A DNA stretch of 7,677 nt. Origin: Candidatus Tayloriibacteriota bacterium (lineage in GTDB: Bacteria > Patescibacteriota > Minisyncoccia > Phycocordibacterales > PALSA-1337). The notes below the pieces were generated by a model. It was given only the letters and a program-made list of their open reading frames with translations, was not told where the DNA came from and searched no databases. Position 1 is the stretch's first letter. Each line of letters opens with the position of its first letter. This document shows positions 5,870 through 7,677 of the stretch, one piece after another. A program made the position numbers and the translations under genes. The stretch spans positions 1,919-9,595 of the forward strand of contig JAPLZI010000051.1 of NCBI GenBank assembly GCA_026395095.1, read 5' to 3'.

Positions 5870-5878
5870 ATTATACCA
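5870..5878 (-). promoter_or_regulatory. Putative extended -10 for fic, predicting a leaderless transcript
   Basis: The minus strand reads TGG-TATAAT followed by ATTGTT and the fic ATG. This has the same 6-nt hexamer-to-ATG distance as uvrB and rpiB, and a perfect extended -10. No good -35 was recognised. Confidence 0.55.
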
Positions 5879-5900
5879 TTTTTGCAGCTAAATCCGCTAT

Positions 5901-5930
5901 ACCTATTATAGCCGATTATGACGGATTATA
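5901..5930. repeat. Three 10-bp AT-rich near-repeats upstream of fic
   Basis: Plus-strand units ACCTATTATA, GCCGATTATG and ACGGATTATA follow each other without gaps (consensus RCSNATTATR). On the minus strand each unit carries a -10-like TATAAT or CATAAT. One helical turn spacing upstream of the fic promoter could be an operator array, or a simple sequence at the junction with the duplicated gene tail. Confidence 0.45.
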
Positions 5931-5993
5931 ACTGATGATGTCGCTGTAGTATCGTTAAGCACAAAATTACCTCCTGACGCAGTTCCTCATTGA
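5931..5993 (+). pseudogene. 3' remnant of a second copy of the 124-aa gene
   Basis: Reading 5931-5993 gives TDDVAVVSLSTKLPPDAVPH and a TGA, aligning with the end of the 124-aa protein (TDVAVVQLSAKPPLAAVPH). Upstream of this the frame meets a TGA (5918-5920) and similarity ends. Several differences are at third codon positions (GTG/GTC, GCC/GCT, GTT/GTA, GTG/GTA), as expected if both copies once evolved as coding sequence. No start codon or Shine-Dalgarno remains, so only about 20 codons survive of a paralogue whose body is absent; fic now occupies the adjacent space. Confidence 0.65.
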
Positions 5994-6107
5994 AAAAACA
6001 CCAGTCATTATCAGCACCCTCACCACTCGTTATACCGTATATGGTATAACGACCAGCAGGTAACATGCCGCCCCCGACAGCCAGGATTTCCCCGTAGGAT
6101 CTCCTGG
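5978..6107 (+). repeat. 130-bp direct repeat, copy 2
   Basis: Second copy of the element at 5181-5310, 797 bp away and in the same orientation. 5978-6046 is identical to copy 1, and the 7 mismatches lie in the distal 61 bp. It includes the end of the gene remnant, the perfect palindromic box and the terminator. There is no intact plus-strand gene for it to serve, so it is either a relic or an autonomous element. Confidence 0.93.
6028..6051. repeat. 24-bp palindrome within repeat copy 2
   Basis: The 9-bp arms CGTTATACC and GGTATAACG are exactly complementary around GTATAT, whose inner TATA is self-complementary and whose outer G/T is the only irregularity. A dyad of this size is typical of a protein-binding operator or recombination half-site pair. 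The same box in copy 1 has two changes in the right arm only. Confidence 0.75.
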
Positions 6108-6114
6108 TTTTTTT
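6081..6114 (+). terminator. Intrinsic terminator at the end of repeat copy 2
   Basis: A 6-bp stem CCAGGA/TCCTGG with a 15-nt loop is followed immediately by seven Ts (6108-6114). This is a conventional Rho-independent terminator on the plus strand. No intact plus-strand gene precedes it, so it either belongs to the lost gene copy or ends a small RNA from the repeat. Confidence 0.65.
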
Positions 6115-6150
6115 GTTGGCTTAACGACATTCGTTTTGACTACTTTTTCT

Positions 6151-6172
6151 AATTGCAAAAATGCAATTTTTT
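6151..6172 (+). terminator. AT-rich hairpin with T-tract, possible terminator
   Basis: The 7-bp arms AATTGCA and TGCAATT enclose an AAAA loop and run into further Ts (6169-6172). The shape suits a weak intrinsic terminator, but the stem is AT-rich and it lies soon after a stronger one. Between here and the next gene, 6173-6288 holds nothing I can assign; part of it (about 6245-6295) is more GC-rich than its surroundings. Confidence 0.35.
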
Positions 6173-6288
6173 GCCACGAGTTTAAGCCATTATTTTGGAG
6201 CAAATCCACTCATTTTTGCAATACGGAAAAGTAACATAAGGTACTTGCCCTGCGTCGGAACTTCTCTCCTCCAGGCTCCACGCGTGCA

Positions 6289-6308
6289 CACTATACTTTA
6301 GTATAGTG
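6289..6308. repeat. Near-perfect 20-bp palindrome downstream of the membrane-protein gene
   Basis: The 9-bp arms CACTATACT and AGTATAGTG are exactly complementary around TT. It lies 40 bp beyond the stop of the minus-strand membrane protein. There is no T-run on the minus strand, so it does not look like an ordinary terminator; an operator or a stabilising 3' stem are alternatives. Confidence 0.6.
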
Positions 6309-6348
6309 CTGATTAAACTAACACCCTTTTATTTGATTGCGATTTATT

Positions 6349-6594
6349 CTATAAAGGAACCACCTTATTTCTATTCATAACTCTTCCAAACAACCATCCG
6401 ATTATTGATCCAATGATCAAACCTGTAACTATTCCAATTGGTAAAATAACTTCTGGACCGTAGAATCCTATAACAAACATGAGTGGGAGATATAGGAAAT
6501 CATTTATTGGTCCAAGATTTAGCAACCCAATTCCAGTAATTCCATAAACAGCCGCGCCAACAACTCCACCAATTAACCAATATTTATTGTCCAT
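6349..6594 (-). CDS. Small membrane protein, 81 aa, unknown function
   Basis: No family recognised. The protein is very hydrophobic and Gly/Ile-rich: a first membrane helix at about residues 6-27, a shorter hydrophobic stretch at about 34-46, and a second clear helix at about 49-70, followed by a basic tail (R71, R75, K77) that would sit on the cytoplasmic side. Glycine-rich helices (GGVVGAAVYG, GLIIGSIIGWLFG) suggest close helix packing, as in small transporter-like or holin-like proteins, but nothing specific can be claimed. Its ATG is 4 bp after the gap stop, so it is probably co-transcribed with gap. The only Shine-Dalgarno-like AGGGAG is 16 nt upstream, inside gap, which is far. Confidence 0.65.
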   Translation of the reverse strand: MDNKYWLIGGVVGAAVYGITGIGLLNLGPINDFLYLPLMFVIGFYGPEVILPIGIVTGLIIGSIIGWLFGRVMNRNKVVPL

Positions 6595-6598
6595 AAAT

Positions 6599-7630
6599 TT
6601 ATATTAATCTCCCTGCAGCTATAACATGTCTTACTAGGGTTTCCGTGTATCCCATCTCATTATCATACCAAGCTAGAACCTTCACTAAATTACCCCCAAC
6701 GACGCGAGTAAATGCCAGATCAGCGATCGAAGCATGGCGATTGCCGACGATATCGCACGAAACCAGAGCCTCTTCAGTCACTGTGAATATACCGTTCCAG
6801 CGCGGCTCTCCAGCGGCCTTCTTCAAAATAGAGTTAACTTCTTCAGCCGTAGTATTCCGCTTGGAAATAAATGTCACATCTACGATAGAACCAGTCACAA
6901 CAGGAACACGTAGCGAAATGCCGTCAAACTTACCCTCGAGCTGTGTCACAACTTTAGTTACTGCAATAGCGGCGCCAGTAGAGGAAGGCACGATATTTTG
7001 TGCAGCAGCGCGACCTTCACGGAAATCCTTTTTCGAAAGCTCGTCAACAATAGACTGGCTAGCAGTATAGGCGTGCACAGTATTCAAAAGGGCCTTCTCG
7101 ATACCAAGCGTTTCGTCCAGAATCGCGATGAGTGGCGAACCGGCATTCGTAGTGCATGATGCGTTTGAAGATATCTGGCACGACTCGAGCTTGGATTCAT
7201 TCATGGACATGAGGACTGTTTCGCCCTTGACTGTCGAATCTGCCCCATCCTTCAGCGGCGCCGTTACAACGACACGTTTTGCTCCAGCAGTAATGTGAGC
7301 ATTTGCTTTGTCCGAAGATGTGAACAGTCCAGTAGCCTCAACTACAATATCCACATCGAACTTCTTCCATGGAAGCTTGCTCGGGTCTTTTTCCGTGAGG
7401 AACACAATCTCCTGACCATCGATCACAAGTGAGTTGTTCTTAATATTCGCTTTTATATCCAGATTGCTCACGCCATATGCCGAATCGTATTTCAAAAGAT
7501 AGGCAAAATTTTCTACACTACCAAGATCGTTCACTGCAACGATCTCGATCTCTTGTCGTTCTCTGGCAACCTTGAAGAAGGCTCTGCCAATCCTGCCAAA
7601 ACCGTTTATCGCAACGCGGATTTTTTTCAT
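6599..7630 (-). CDS. gap: Glyceraldehyde-3-phosphate dehydrogenase, type I
   Basis: This enzyme oxidises and phosphorylates glyceraldehyde-3-P to 1,3-bisphosphoglycerate with NAD(P)+, the first energy-yielding step of lower glycolysis. It has 343 aa, close to the usual 330-340. Seen: the Rossmann motif INGFGRIGR (8-16), NDL (34-36) at the end of the second strand where Asp favours NAD+, EATGLF (98-103), the active site SNASCTTN (155-162) with catalytic Cys159, base His186 in HAYTASQ, SSTGAA, SLRVPVVTGS, and the C-terminal WYDNEMGY. The usual CTTNCLAP reads CTTNAGSP, so the second, non-essential cysteine is absent. The ATG at 7630 gives the standard N-terminus. No Shine-Dalgarno is seen; an extended -10 lies 35 nt upstream. 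It is followed by the small membrane protein. Confidence 0.97.
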   Translation of the reverse strand: MKKIRVAINGFGRIGRAFFKVARERQEIEIVAVNDLGSVENFAYLLKYDSAYGVSNLDIKANIKNNSLVIDGQEIVFLTEKDPSKLPWKKFDVDIVVEATGLFTSSDKANAHITAGAKRVVVTAPLKDGADSTVKGETVLMSMNESKLESCQISSNASCTTNAGSPLIAILDETLGIEKALLNTVHAYTASQSIVDELSKKDFREGRAAAQNIVPSSTGAAIAVTKVVTQLEGKFDGISLRVPVVTGSIVDVTFISKRNTTAEEVNSILKKAAGEPRWNGIFTVTEEALVSCDIVGNRHASIADLAFTRVVGGNLVKVLAWYDNEMGYTETLVRHVIAAGRLI

Positions 7631-7665
7631 ATTATTTGCATTAGTTCTATTAGTTTTATAGCCAG

Positions 7666-7674
7666 ATTATATCA
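7666..7674 (-). promoter_or_regulatory. Putative extended -10 for gap
   Basis: The minus strand reads TGA-TATAAT, identical to the box before the transketolase N-subunit. It is 35 nt before the gap ATG, giving a leader of about 28 nt, unlike the leaderless pattern elsewhere. The -35 region falls outside the window. Confidence 0.5.
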
Positions 7675-7677
7675 TAA

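Noticed and set aside
5181..6107. Integron-like cassette with the repeats as attC sites
   Set aside because: The repeats do not fold into one long imperfect hairpin and lack recognisable R'/R'' core pairs (GTTRRRY/RYYYAAC); no integrase is in the window.
5181..6107. Insertion sequence or CRISPR array
   Set aside because: Only two copies, 797 bp apart, with no transposase, no terminal inverted repeats and no regular spacers.
6236..6300. Possible tRNA or other structured RNA in the GC-richer patch
   Set aside because: No cloverleaf, T-loop or CCA-end pattern could be fitted on either strand.
6645..7070. Plus-strand 141-codon frame inside gap
   Set aside because: Antisense to the GAPDH catalytic domain; Ser/Thr/Arg-rich with no start signals.

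Overview
The window reads as a piece of a small-genome bacterial chromosome, most likely a Patescibacteria/CPR member. This is an inference from several things seen together: a transketolase split into two genes, a minimal non-oxidative pentose-phosphate cluster, many short or near-absent 5' leaders with no Shine-Dalgarno, and moderate GC. TGA is used as a stop (tktC and the 124-aa gene), which argues against the UGA=Gly lineages (Gracilibacteria/Absconditabacteria). I cannot place it more finely from sequence alone.

Layout, following the minus strand, which carries nearly all genes: gap (glyceraldehyde-3-phosphate dehydrogenase, 7630-6599) and a small membrane protein (6594-6349) 4 bp behind it; a 485-bp gap with repeats and palindromes (5864-6348); a Fic-domain AMP transferase (5863-5315); then the sugar-phosphate cluster rpiB (4770-4318), rpe-like (4304-3627), transketolase N-half (3594-2758) and C-half (2712-1696); then a tiny Cys-rich ORF (1517-1392) and uvrB (1388 to beyond base 1). 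The only convincing plus-strand gene is an unrecognised 124-aa protein (4822-5196), divergent from rpiB and convergent with fic. It is also the only gene with a strong Shine-Dalgarno.

Metabolic logic: RpiB interconverts ribose-5-P and ribulose-5-P, the Rpe-like protein would make xylulose-5-P, and the two-part transketolase shuffles C2 units to glyceraldehyde-3-P and fructose-6-P. GAPDH takes the triose into lower glycolysis. Together they link nucleotide-sugar supply to glycolysis. uvrB (nucleotide excision repair) is a separate function.

The most unusual part is 5130-6115. The last codons and the downstream non-coding sequence of the 124-aa gene occur twice, 797 bp apart, on either side of the reverse-oriented fic gene. 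The 130-bp element is about 95% identical between copies (69 bp perfect), while the coding tail immediately upstream is only about 71% identical. It contains a dyad-symmetric box and ends in a terminator-like hairpin. It could be a recombination or insertion scar with a conserved function, or a small RNA/terminator module. A second theme is the repeated placement of TATAAT-like boxes 6 nt before start codons (uvrB, rpiB, fic), which predicts leaderless mRNAs.
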